Shown: positions 1 through 7,140 of the stretch, piece by piece | Position numbering within the stretch: position 1 is the first letter of the stretch | Layout: each line of letters begins with the position of its first letter | Source: SAR202 cluster bacterium | GTDB taxonomy: Bacteria; Chloroflexota; Dehalococcoidia; UBA3495 | Length of the DNA: 8,847 nt | Direction: 5' to 3' | NCBI GenBank assembly: GCA_009392075.1 | Contig: VFHG01000108.1 | Span: 1-8,847 of the forward strand | The notes under the pieces: model-generated | What the model was told of the DNA's origin: nothing | What the model saw: only the letters and a program-made list of their open reading frames with translations | The model's database searches: none | Position numbers and translations under genes: made by a program

Positions 1-761
1 GCTTTGACGGCGTTGATAGACATCAAGGCTTGGGCCACCTGGGCGTCGATCTTCCGGTCCCAACTGACGTGGGAACCCAAGCCGATAGGAACGTTCTCAG
101 CGATGATTTCGCAAGTGCCGCCAATCGTGTCACCCGCCTCTTTAGCGGCGTCAATCGCGGCCGCCATCTTAAGGGCAGCGTCCGGGTCGGCGCAGCGCAC
201 CGGAGATTCCTCAACGGCAGCCCAGTCAATGTTCTCCGGGGCGCTCGCGTGCACAGTGCCTATGGATAGCACGTGGCTGTGAATCTGGATTCCAAACTCT
301 TCGAGTAGCTTGATGGCGATAGCCCCAGCGGCCACTCGTCCGGCGGTCTCTCTAGCGCTGGCTCGTTCCAGCACGTTTCGTACGTCCTCGAACCCGTATT
401 TCATGGTTCCTGGGAGGTCGGCGTGACCAGGCCGGAGCCGGGTGATGCGCCGGGTGCGGGGACTCTCAGGCGGGCCTTCCAGCGGGTCGACGGCCATGGC
501 CTCTTCCCAGTTGGCCCAGTCCTTGTTCTCCAGGGTCATACCGATGGGACTACCCAAGGTGTGGCCGTGACGCACGCCGGAGATAATCTTGGCGCGGTCC
601 TGCTCAATGAGCATACGGCCGCCTCGTCCGTAACCCTTCTGACGGCGGCCCAGATGAACGCCGATGTAGTCTTCACTGATGGACAGTCCGGCGGGGACGC
701 CCTCGATAATTATTACCAGGCCCTGTCCGTGGGACTCGCCTGCTGTGAAAAATCTGACCAT
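1..761 (-). CDS. aroC: Chorismate synthase, N-terminal part (3' end beyond window)
   Basis: Chorismate synthase catalyses the last common step of the shikimate pathway, the 1,4-trans elimination of phosphate from EPSP to give chorismate, and needs reduced FMN. It acts in the cytoplasm, usually as a tetramer. The minus strand reads 253 complete codons from the ATG at 761, with two leftover bases at the window edge. The protein opens with MVRFFTAGESHG, the family N-terminal signature with the conserved His at residue 11. Further family motifs are GRRQKGYGRGGRM (38-50), SGVRHGHTLGSPI (61-73), RPGHADLPG (110-118, conserved His 113) and KYGFEDVRNVLERASARETA (121-140). The family is usually about 360-400 residues, so roughly a third is missing to the left. 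An AGGA lies about 5 nt before the start. It sits 44 bp behind aroE, so the two are probably co-transcribed. The identification is secure. Confidence 0.97.
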   Translation of the reverse strand, partial: MVRFFTAGESHGQGLVIIIEGVPAGLSISEDYIGVHLGRRQKGYGRGGRMLIEQDRAKIISGVRHGHTLGSPIGMTLENKDWANWEEAMAVDPLEGPPESPRTRRITRLRPGHADLPGTMKYGFEDVRNVLERASARETAGRVAAGAIAIKLLEEFGIQIHSHVLSIGTVHASAPENIDWAAVEESPVRCADPDAALKMAAAIDAAKEAGDTIGGTCEIIAENVPIGLGSHVSWDRKIDAQVAQALMSINAVK

Positions 762-805
762 GGAAATCCTGTTTGAAGTTAATGGGTGAAAAGCGGCGCG
801 CTGCC

Positions 806-1663
806 CTATGCACCTCTGGAGGTCATCTCGGTAGTAGCTGCTGCCAGCATCACATCAACCGGGGCATCGACGCCCGTCCACATCTGGAAGGACAAAACCC
901 CCTGATAGACCAACATATGGAGACCCCCCAAAGCGGTGGCCCCGGCGGCCGCAGCCTCTTTGAGAATCGGGGTTAGTAACGGAGTATACACCACGTCATT
1001 GACGGTAGCCGTGGCTGGAATCTGCGCGGCCGAGATGGGGGAACCATGCTCGTCCGGCCCGTGGGACATGCCCATGGTGGTGCAGTTCACGATGAGATTT
1101 GCGGATGCGGCGGCTTCGGTCAGGGCGTCGCTGGAGAGGGATATCGCCTCAGAGCCGACGCCATTATCCGAGGCTAGTTGCGCCAGGGTTTCCGCCCGCT
1201 CCAGAGTCCGGTTGGCAATCACCAATGAGTCCACACCTCCCCGGACCAGGGCCAGCAGGATACCTCGTGCCGCGCCGCCAGCTCCCAATATCAATGCACG
1301 GGTGCAGCTTGGGTCGTAACCGGTCTCCACCAGTAGCGCACGGAGGAAGCCGGGGCCGTCGGTGTTGTGACCCGTCAGGAGACCGTCGTGGTTGACGATC
1401 GTGTTCACGGCGCCGGCTGCGGTGGCCCACTCGTCCACTTCGTCCAGAAACGGAATCACCGCTTGCTTGTGGGGCACGGTGATGTTGATGCCTAGGGTTC
1501 CGGGGGCGCGCAGCCCAGCCACAAAATCGCCCACATCCTCCGGGGTGACTTCCCACTTCTCATAGGTGGCGTCGATACCCAGGTGATCCAGCCCCGCCTG
1601 CTGAAAAATGGGCGAGATAGAGTGCCCGATAGGGTAGCCGATAATGCCTAGTCGTTGGGTCAT
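806..1663 (-). CDS. aroE: Shikimate dehydrogenase (NADP+)
   Basis: Shikimate dehydrogenase reduces 3-dehydroshikimate to shikimate with NADPH, the fourth step of the shikimate pathway. The protein is 285 residues, normal for the family. The N-terminal substrate-binding domain shows GYPIGHSISP (9-18, with the shikimate-binding SxS serines), NITVPHKQAV (60-69, catalytic Lys 66), GAVNTI (84-89) and GHNTDGPGF (98-106, catalytic Asp 102). The Rossmann domain follows with the glycine-rich loop GAGGAA (127-132) and NRT (151-153), which in this family recognises the NADP 2'-phosphate. NCTTMGM (193-199), VNDVVYTP (221-228) and GGLHMLVYQG (246-255, conserved Gln 254) complete the set. The start lies only 8 bp after the valS stop and has just a weak AGGG before it, so translation may depend on ribosomes leaving valS. 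aroC, another gene of the same pathway, follows. No key residue is missing. Confidence 0.97.
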   Translation of the reverse strand: MTQRLGIIGYPIGHSISPIFQQAGLDHLGIDATYEKWEVTPEDVGDFVAGLRAPGTLGINITVPHKQAVIPFLDEVDEWATAAGAVNTIVNHDGLLTGHNTDGPGFLRALLVETGYDPSCTRALILGAGGAARGILLALVRGGVDSLVIANRTLERAETLAQLASDNGVGSEAISLSSDALTEAAASANLIVNCTTMGMSHGPDEHGSPISAAQIPATATVNDVVYTPLLTPILKEAAAAGATALGGLHMLVYQGVLSFQMWTGVDAPVDVMLAAATTEMTSRGA

Positions 1664-1671
1664 GAGATGCC

Positions 1672-4359
1672 CTAATCGGCCAACTGTTCCAGAATCTCGT
1701 TCAGGTGCTGTTGGCGTTCTTTTAGGTCTTGTAGGCGGGCCTGTTCAGTCTCAACCACCTCGGGTTTTGCCTTTTCGCGGAAATTGGGGTTGGAGACCAG
1801 CTTTTCAACGCGGTCCATGTTCTTAAGACAATCGTCCCGCTCGGCGCGCAGCCGTTCTTGTTCGGCAGATAAGTCGACAACGCCTTCTAGCGGCAAATGG
1901 ACGATCAATGGGTTCACCACCAGCGTGACGCCCTTGCGCAGGTCATTACCGGACGAACCGTCGCCTACGATGTGTAGTGGGTCTATCCGTGATAGAACAC
2001 GGATGACCTCAGCTTCTTCTTCGATGGGGCCTTGCATGCCATTGGCCTCAATCTGGGCTTCGAGCCTTTGCCCGGCCGGTATTCGAAGTTGGGCGCGGGT
2101 GTTGCGTACGGCGCGGATCGCCTGCATCACCAATCCGATCTCTTCCTCCGCCTGGGTGTCGGTCCGGGGGTTTTCGGCTATTGGATATTCGGCAACCATG
2201 ATCGACTCGGCGGCGGAGCCTTCTTGGGGCAGCTTAGAGCGCAGGTTTTGCCAAATCTCTTCCGTTATGAAAGGCATGAAGGGGTGCAGCAGGCGCAGAG
2301 TGCGTTCCAACACGTGAGCCAGGCTGGGCAGCGGTGAGGGGCCTTCCCCGGAGCGTATCCGGAGCTTGGCCATCTCGATGTACCAATCGCAGTAATCGTT
2401 CCAGAAGAAATCGTAGAGCTTCTGTTGGGCGTCGCCAATTTCGAAATTGAGCAGCGACTCGTTGACTTCGGCAGTCATCTGGTCCAGGCGGCTGACGATC
2501 CAGCGGTCTTCGCGGTGCTCTACTCCAGGCAGGTCATGCCAGCCATCTAGTCCGGATTTACCTTCCAGTCCTGAAATGACGAACCGGGAGGCGTTCCAGA
2601 CCTTGTTGGCGAAGTTTCGGGCAGCTTCCAGCCGGTTTTCACCGAAGCGCAGGTCGTTGCCCGGCGCAGTGCCGGTTGTGAGGGCGAACCGGAGGGCGTC
2701 GGTGCCGTATTTCTCGATCAATTCCAGAGGGTCCAAGGTGTTGCCCCGGGTCTTGCTCATCTTGGCGCCGGCGGCATCCCGGATCAGTCCGTGGAGGAAT
2801 ACGGTGCGGAAGGGGACCTGGCCAGTGTTCTCGATGCCCAGCATAATCATGCGGGCAACCCAGAAGAACAGGATGTCATAGCCCGTTTCCAGCACGGCGG
2901 TCGGATAGAAGTAATCCAGGTCTTCGGTCTCTTCCGGCCAACCCAGAGTCGAATGGGGCCAGAGGCCTGAGCTGAACCAGGTGTCAAGAACGTCGGCGTC
3001 TTGTTCGATATCCGTCCCGCCGCAACTCTCGCACTTATCGGGGTCTTCGACGGTCACCGTCATGTCCTGGCAGGAAGCGCAGTACCAGACTGGGATGCGG
3101 TGTCCCCACCACAACTGGCGGCTGATGCACCAGTCACGAATGTTCTCCAGCCAGTTTAGGTAGACGCGGGTGAAGCGTTCAGGGACTACCTTGATATCCC
3201 CGTTGGCCACGGCGGCATGGGCCTTGCCGGCGATGCTGTCTGGCTGGTGTTGTCCGCCAAGGTTCACGAACCACTGCAGGCTGATCAGAGGTTCAACCAC
3301 GGTGCCGCAACGCTGGCAGTGTCCAACCGAGTGGCGATGGTCCTCAACCGTTCCCAGTAACCCAAGCTGGTCCAGTTCTTCAACGACTTTCTGCCGGGCC
3401 TCGTTACGTTCGGTGCCTTCGTACTTCCCTGCAGCCGACGTCAGATTGCCGTCAAGGCCGATGACGTTGAAGACTTCAAGGCCATGGCGCTCGCCGATCT
3501 CAAAGTCGATCGGGTCGTGGGCCGGTGTGACCTTTAGCGCGCCGGTGCCGAATTCGCGGTCGATGGCCTCGTCGCCTACAACCGGGATGGGCCGGTCCAT
3601 GATTGGCAATATGGCGTTCTTGCCGATTATCTGACTATACCGGTCGTCCTCTGGGTGGACGGCCACTCCGGTGTCGCCCAGCATCGTCTCAGGCCGGGTG
3701 GTGGCAACGGTGATGAAAGACTTGGGGTCGTCTTCTAAGGGATAACGGATGTGGTAGAGCTTGCCGTCAACGTCTTGGTAGTCAACTTCCAGGTCGCTGA
3801 GGGCCGTGGCGCAGCGGGTGCACCAGTTGATAATGCGCTCGTGACGGTAGATGCGGTCTTTCTTATAGAGATTGACGAAGGTTGTCCGTACGGCTTTGGA
3901 CGGCCCTGGGTCCAGAGTGAACCGGTGCCGGTCCCAGTCAGCCGATATTCCCAATCGCCGGGACTGCTCATGGATGATGCCGCCAGACCTGCCAACGTGG
4001 TCCCAGACCCTTTCGAGGAATTTTTCGCGGCCCAAATCATGGCGGCTGGTTCCCTCGGTAGCTAGTTGCCTTTCCACCGTCCATTGGGTTGCGATGCCGG
4101 CGTGGTCGGTGCCGGGGAGCCAGAGGGTCGGGACTCCGCTCATTCGGCGCCAGCGGACCAGGGCGTCTTCGATGGCTTTTTCTAATGCATGGCCCAGATG
4201 CAGCTCGCCTGTGACGTTGGGCGGGGGCATGATGATTACATAGGGTTCTTTGCCCTTTTCAATCTTGGCGTTGAAGTAGCCTTTGGACTCCCAGTCCTCG
4301 TAGATGCGTTGTTCAACGTCGGCGGCATTATATGCGCTGGGCATTTGGTCGGAAGTCAT
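1672..4359 (-). CDS. valS: Valyl-tRNA synthetase
   Basis: Valyl-tRNA synthetase charges tRNA-Val with valine and hydrolyses mischarged threonine. The protein is 895 residues, typical of bacterial class Ia ValRS. PPPNVTGELHLGHAL (45-59) carries the HIGH-type motif HLGH. The editing (CP1) domain contains TTRPETMLGDTGVAVHP (220-236) and GTGALKVTPAHDP (271-283). NWLENIRDWCISRQLWWGHRIPVWYC (402-427) leads into the second half of the active site. The KMSKS loop is KMSKT (533-537). Four CxxC pairs (180/183, 348/351, 427/430, 443/446) suggest zinc ribbons in the insertions. The last 70 or so residues are a charged coiled coil, the tRNA-binding arm characteristic of ValRS. The ATG at 4359 gives the expected N-terminus and has GGAGAA about 11 nt upstream; the ATG at 4379 is out of frame. 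valS leads aroE and aroC and follows a structured 262-bp gap. Confidence 0.98.
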   Translation of the reverse strand: MTSDQMPSAYNAADVEQRIYEDWESKGYFNAKIEKGKEPYVIIMPPPNVTGELHLGHALEKAIEDALVRWRRMSGVPTLWLPGTDHAGIATQWTVERQLATEGTSRHDLGREKFLERVWDHVGRSGGIIHEQSRRLGISADWDRHRFTLDPGPSKAVRTTFVNLYKKDRIYRHERIINWCTRCATALSDLEVDYQDVDGKLYHIRYPLEDDPKSFITVATTRPETMLGDTGVAVHPEDDRYSQIIGKNAILPIMDRPIPVVGDEAIDREFGTGALKVTPAHDPIDFEIGERHGLEVFNVIGLDGNLTSAAGKYEGTERNEARQKVVEELDQLGLLGTVEDHRHSVGHCQRCGTVVEPLISLQWFVNLGGQHQPDSIAGKAHAAVANGDIKVVPERFTRVYLNWLENIRDWCISRQLWWGHRIPVWYCASCQDMTVTVEDPDKCESCGGTDIEQDADVLDTWFSSGLWPHSTLGWPEETEDLDYFYPTAVLETGYDILFFWVARMIMLGIENTGQVPFRTVFLHGLIRDAAGAKMSKTRGNTLDPLELIEKYGTDALRFALTTGTAPGNDLRFGENRLEAARNFANKVWNASRFVISGLEGKSGLDGWHDLPGVEHREDRWIVSRLDQMTAEVNESLLNFEIGDAQQKLYDFFWNDYCDWYIEMAKLRIRSGEGPSPLPSLAHVLERTLRLLHPFMPFITEEIWQNLRSKLPQEGSAAESIMVAEYPIAENPRTDTQAEEEIGLVMQAIRAVRNTRAQLRIPAGQRLEAQIEANGMQGPIEEEAEVIRVLSRIDPLHIVGDGSSGNDLRKGVTLVVNPLIVHLPLEGVVDLSAEQERLRAERDDCLKNMDRVEKLVSNPNFREKAKPEVVETEQARLQDLKERQQHLNEILEQLAD

Positions 4360-4489
4360 TGCCGGAATCGTTCTCCATGATTATTAGTCGCCGGGGCAGA
4401 CAATGCGTTGGCGGGCCATCAGCAAATATAACATCCGCCGTTGTCGAGCGTCTATTGAGAGACCGGGCACCAAAGGCCGGCGGCGAATG

Positions 4490-4546
4490 CCTCCTCACGC
4501 CTAAAACCCGCTGTTTCGCTTTCTAAGGCGATTTGCGGAGGTGAGG
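4490..4546. repeat. Imperfect inverted repeat (hairpin) upstream of valS
   Basis: An inner stem pairs CGCCT (4498-4502) with AGGCG (4526-4530). An outer stem pairs CCTCC (4490-4494) with GGAGG (4537-4541), or alternatively CCTCAC (4493-4498) with GTGAGG (4541-4546). The two outer pairings are mutually exclusive because they share bases, which is the layout of a switchable leader but may be chance. No run of T follows on either strand, so this is not a standard intrinsic terminator. Its function is unknown. Confidence 0.4.
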
Positions 4547-4580
4547 GGTGGAAATAGGGCTAGGTAGTGGTGGAGTCAGG

Positions 4581-4617
4581 ATTTCGGGCACTGATTTTCG
4601 CCGAAATTTGGCACTGA
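4581..4617. repeat. Short direct repeat, ATTT(C)GG(G)CACTGA twice
   Basis: On the plus strand ATTTCGGGCACTGA (4581-4594) is repeated as ATTTGGCACTGA (4606-4617), with starts 25 bp apart. Between and overlapping them lies TTTTCGCCGAAAT, itself partly palindromic (TTTCG-G-CGAAA on the minus strand). The block begins only about 5 bp after the stop codon of the unknown gene. Tandem short direct repeats of this sort, spaced about two helical turns apart, occur at the ends of some insertion sequences such as the IS21 family and also as regulator binding sites. No transposase gene or gene fragment is present to decide between these. Confidence 0.4.
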
Positions 4618-4621
4618 ACCC

Positions 4622-5356
4622 TTATTTCACTTGGTTGCCACCTTCTAGGAGTTCCAACCGGCGGATGGCCTTCCGAGTGTCGCTTGCGACGCGGGCGGGG
4701 TCCCATAGGTTGATGCGGCGTTTGTGGAGCCAGTAGGTAAACTCTTTAAGGTCGGAGAGGGTGAGGTTACGGCGGCGGTCTTTCTTGGTCTCCTGCTGGA
4801 AGGTTTTCAGTAATTCCGACCGGGACTTTTGGTAGATCTGGGTGTAGGCTTCTTCGGTCAGTTCATCGGATTCCGGGTAGCTGCGTGAGGTGTGCTGCTT
4901 ACGGACCTCTTCTTCCGAAACCAACTGCAACGCCTCTTCCAGCACGACGCCGTAACGGTAATTCATGTAGGCCCGGTATTTGCTGGGCCCCAGGAAATAC
5001 CGGAACTGGTCTTCGTCGATAGTGTTGAGTATCTGCCCGCTGAACAAAAACCGTTCTTTCTCTTCCAGAGGGATGGCGCCATCCACGTCTGCGCAGAGCC
5101 TTTCGGCGAGAAGTAGCCAGTCAAAGGCCTCGCCTAGAAGCAGATAGCGGTAACGCCGGCCGTCAATCGTTTCCTCGGGCAGAGTCCAGCGGCCCATGGC
5201 TTCTAGTAGGGCACGTTGCCAAGGAGTTCCGGTGGCCAGAGCAGTTCTGAATCGCAAGATGGCTTCTGGCACCGACTGGGCGATGGCCGTCTCACCCGAG
5301 GGCTCGATTATCTCGGCCCAACCGTTAGCTTGGCCAGTATCAGAAGGCTGGGTCAT
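4622..5356 (-). CDS. Uncharacterised 244-residue protein coupled to polX
   Basis: I do not recognise this family. The start is placed at the ATG at 5356, which overlaps the polX stop as ATGA. A longer reading from 5476 would add 40 residues that merely re-read polX in another frame. The 244-residue product looks soluble and mostly helical: no signal peptide and no convincing membrane span, with many Arg, Glu and Leu. Segments that look structurally constrained are DGRRYRYLLLGEAFDWLLLAERL (65-87), FLFSGQILNTIDEDQFRYFLGPSKYRAYMNYRYG (103-136) and LSDLKEFTYWLHKRRINLWDP (200-220). There is a charged, probably coiled stretch between (about 163-195) and a basic helical tail. Stop-start overlap implies translational coupling to polX and hence a related or stoichiometric role, but that is inference. 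Codon usage looks like that of its neighbours, so a real gene is likely. Confidence 0.85.
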   Translation of the reverse strand: MTQPSDTGQANGWAEIIEPSGETAIAQSVPEAILRFRTALATGTPWQRALLEAMGRWTLPEETIDGRRYRYLLLGEAFDWLLLAERLCADVDGAIPLEEKERFLFSGQILNTIDEDQFRYFLGPSKYRAYMNYRYGVVLEEALQLVSEEEVRKQHTSRSYPESDELTEEAYTQIYQKSRSELLKTFQQETKKDRRRNLTLSDLKEFTYWLHKRRINLWDPARVASDTRKAIRRLELLEGGNQVK

Positions 5357-7134
5357 TCCGAGGCCGTGCCATTTCGCCGGCGGTCGAAGACGCTGAGGCG
5401 CTCCGGTTTGGGCGTGTGGATGACCTCGAGGAATTCCTCTCTGGACATGGTGTTCAGAATATCTTCCGGCCGGCACCAGGCCCGGCGGGCCACAGCCACT
5501 CCGAAACGCCTTTTGTCCAGATGGGTGTAGTGGTGGGAATCGGTGTTGATCACCAAGGGCACGCCCAATTCCCTGGCCCGGTAGGCGTGGGTATCCTTCA
5601 GATCCAGGCGTTCTGGAGAGGCATTGATCTCCAGAGCCGTCCCAGTGTCCCGAGCGGCTTGTAGCACCGCTTCCAGGTCAAACTCCACTGGCTTCCGTTG
5701 ACCGAGCAACCGAGTAGTCAGGTGTCCGATAATAGTTACCGAAGGGTGTTCCATGGCCTTGATCATGCGGGCGGTCATCGTGGCCTGGTCTTGGCCCATG
5801 GCCGAGTGGACCGAGGCCACGACCCAATCTAACTGGGCCAGGATCTCGTCAGGATAATCCATATCGCCATTGGCGCGGATATCACATTCCGAGCCGCACA
5901 AGATGGTGATGTCGTAGTTCTTTTGCATCGAGCGAAGCAGACTGATCTGGGACTCCAACCGTTCGTTGGTCAGGCCGTTGGCCACGCCCAAACTCGCTGA
6001 ATGGTCGGTGAGGGCCATGTATTCGTAGCCCTGGGCCGCAGCCGCTTCAATCATCAATTCGATGGGGTCGTTGCCGTCGCTCCACTCGCTGTGGAGATGC
6101 AGGTCGCCCTTCAAATCGGTCGCTTCGATCAATCGAGGCAAGCTGTCTGCCAAGCCGGCGTCTAACTCGTAGACCCCTGTGCGCAGCTCCGGCGGCATCC
6201 AGGGCAGTCCCAGGCGGGCGTAGAAGCCCTCTTCGTCGGCAAATTCTTCCACTTCCCCAGTCCCGGTATTGGTGATGCCGTATTCATTGAGTGAGAGCCC
6301 TTTACGGTTGGCGTAATCGCGGAGGCGTATATTGTGCTGTTGGCTGCCGGTGAAATACTGGAGCAAGGCGCCGAATGTGCCTGGCTCACCGATGCGCAGG
6401 TCAATCTGCATCCCGGATTCGACCACCACGCTGGTCTTCTTGGGTCCGTGGACGAGCACATCTTTGACCATCGGCAGGGCAACCAGAGCGTCCCCAACTG
6501 CTTCGGGATCAGGCGCGGTGCCAATCAGGTCTATGTCTCCGATGGTCTCTTCCCAGCGCCTGAGGCTGCCAGCGGGGAATAGAGGCCCTATCTCCGGGCA
6601 TTGCTTCCGCAGAGCGGCGATGACCTCTTCCGCTATCGGTAGAGCCTGGCCAATGGGCGTGCGGCTGCCGATAGCTTGGAAAGCTTCGATATGCCGCAGG
6701 ATGCTGTCCGCCGCCTTCTGGCCCATGCGAGGCAATCCGGCCAGACGGCCATCGGCCGCGGCTTCGGCTACGCCCTCGACGGTACTGATGCCTAGCTCTA
6801 CACCGATCGCCACAGCGGTCTTGGGGCCGATACCTGGGATGTCTTTCAGATCGAGGACGCCCGGCGGCAGTTCCTCCAATAGCCTTTGGTAGGCGGCTAC
6901 CTGCCCGGTGCCAATGAATTCGGCGATCTTTTCGCTGATGGCTTTGCCCACCCCCGGTATCTTGGTGAGGTCTTCGCCGTTCTCCACGGCTTGGGCCAAA
7001 GGTGAAGAAAGCTGCTCTATGGTGCGGGCGGCCCGCTGGTAGGCCCTGATCTTGAAGATGGTGTCTCCCTTCATCTCCAGAAGGGAGCCCATGTTTTCGA
7101 AAAGTTCGGCTATCTGTTCGTTGGTAGGGGCCAT
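5353..7134 (-). CDS. polX: DNA polymerase X family with PHP nuclease domain
   Basis: Bacterial PolX fills short gaps in DNA and carries a metal-dependent PHP domain giving 3'-5' exonuclease and AP-endonuclease type activities, consistent with base-excision repair. The protein is 593 residues, close to the family norm of about 570-600. The N-terminal 8-kDa-like and helix-hairpin-helix part shows IPGVGKAISEKI (59-70) and IPGIGPKTA (99-107). The polymerase active site is AGSLRRWEETIGDIDLIGT (188-206) with Asp 200 and Asp 202, and the third aspartate is in QIDLRI (Asp 245). The PHP domain begins at GDLHLHSEWSDG (343-354), continues with LTDHS, GSECDI (Glu 416), SVHS (His 443), IIGHL (His 471), and ends with INTDSHH (529-535). 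All expected metal ligands are visible. It starts 6 bp after the hrcA stop and overlaps the next gene by 4 bp, so it is the middle of a probable three-gene operon. The preceding RBS is weak. Confidence 0.95.
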   Translation of the reverse strand: MAPTNEQIAELFENMGSLLEMKGDTIFKIRAYQRAARTIEQLSSPLAQAVENGEDLTKIPGVGKAISEKIAEFIGTGQVAAYQRLLEELPPGVLDLKDIPGIGPKTAVAIGVELGISTVEGVAEAAADGRLAGLPRMGQKAADSILRHIEAFQAIGSRTPIGQALPIAEEVIAALRKQCPEIGPLFPAGSLRRWEETIGDIDLIGTAPDPEAVGDALVALPMVKDVLVHGPKKTSVVVESGMQIDLRIGEPGTFGALLQYFTGSQQHNIRLRDYANRKGLSLNEYGITNTGTGEVEEFADEEGFYARLGLPWMPPELRTGVYELDAGLADSLPRLIEATDLKGDLHLHSEWSDGNDPIELMIEAAAAQGYEYMALTDHSASLGVANGLTNERLESQISLLRSMQKNYDITILCGSECDIRANGDMDYPDEILAQLDWVVASVHSAMGQDQATMTARMIKAMEHPSVTIIGHLTTRLLGQRKPVEFDLEAVLQAARDTGTALEINASPERLDLKDTHAYRARELGVPLVINTDSHHYTHLDKRRFGVAVARRAWCRPEDILNTMSREEFLEVIHTPKPERLSVFDRRRNGTASE

Positions 7135-7140
7135 GAGGGG

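Larger units (their letters stand above)
4360..4621. other. Intergenic gap / presumed valS leader
   Basis: This 262-bp gap separates the valS start from the stop of the unknown gene upstream. No convincing ORF was found in it on either strand. On the minus strand, TATATT (4430-4425) resembles a -10 box, but no good -35 lies at a proper distance, so a valS promoter is only suspected. The gap also holds an imperfect hairpin (4490-4546) and a duplicated motif (4581-4617), listed separately. I looked for a T-box because valS is a frequent T-box target in Firmicutes and the mechanism is also known in Chloroflexi, but the conserved TGGNACCGCG antiterminator sequence is absent. There is no intrinsic terminator with a U-tract after the upstream gene, so read-through into valS is possible. 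Confidence 0.6.

Noticed and set aside
1784..2317. Plus-strand open frame of 177 codons opposite valS
   Set aside because: Serine/arginine-rich product with no family features, lying wholly opposite a secure valS reading frame.
4441..4560. tRNA gene in the valS upstream gap
   Set aside because: No T-loop GGTTCRANNCC sequence and no 7-bp acceptor stem could be found on either strand.
4360..4621. T-box riboswitch before valS
   Set aside because: The conserved TGGNACCGCG antiterminator element and a terminator with a U-tract are missing; TTTGGTGCCCGG is only a superficial resemblance.
5357..5476. Longer N-terminus (start at 5476) for the unknown protein
   Set aside because: The extra 40 residues read through the polX 3' end in a different frame and are rich in Arg, Gly and His as expected of a shadow; the ATGA overlap start is more natural.
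6332..6892. Plus-strand open frame of 186 codons opposite polX
   Set aside because: It is antisense to the polymerase active-site region of polX and has shadow-like composition with no recognisable motif.
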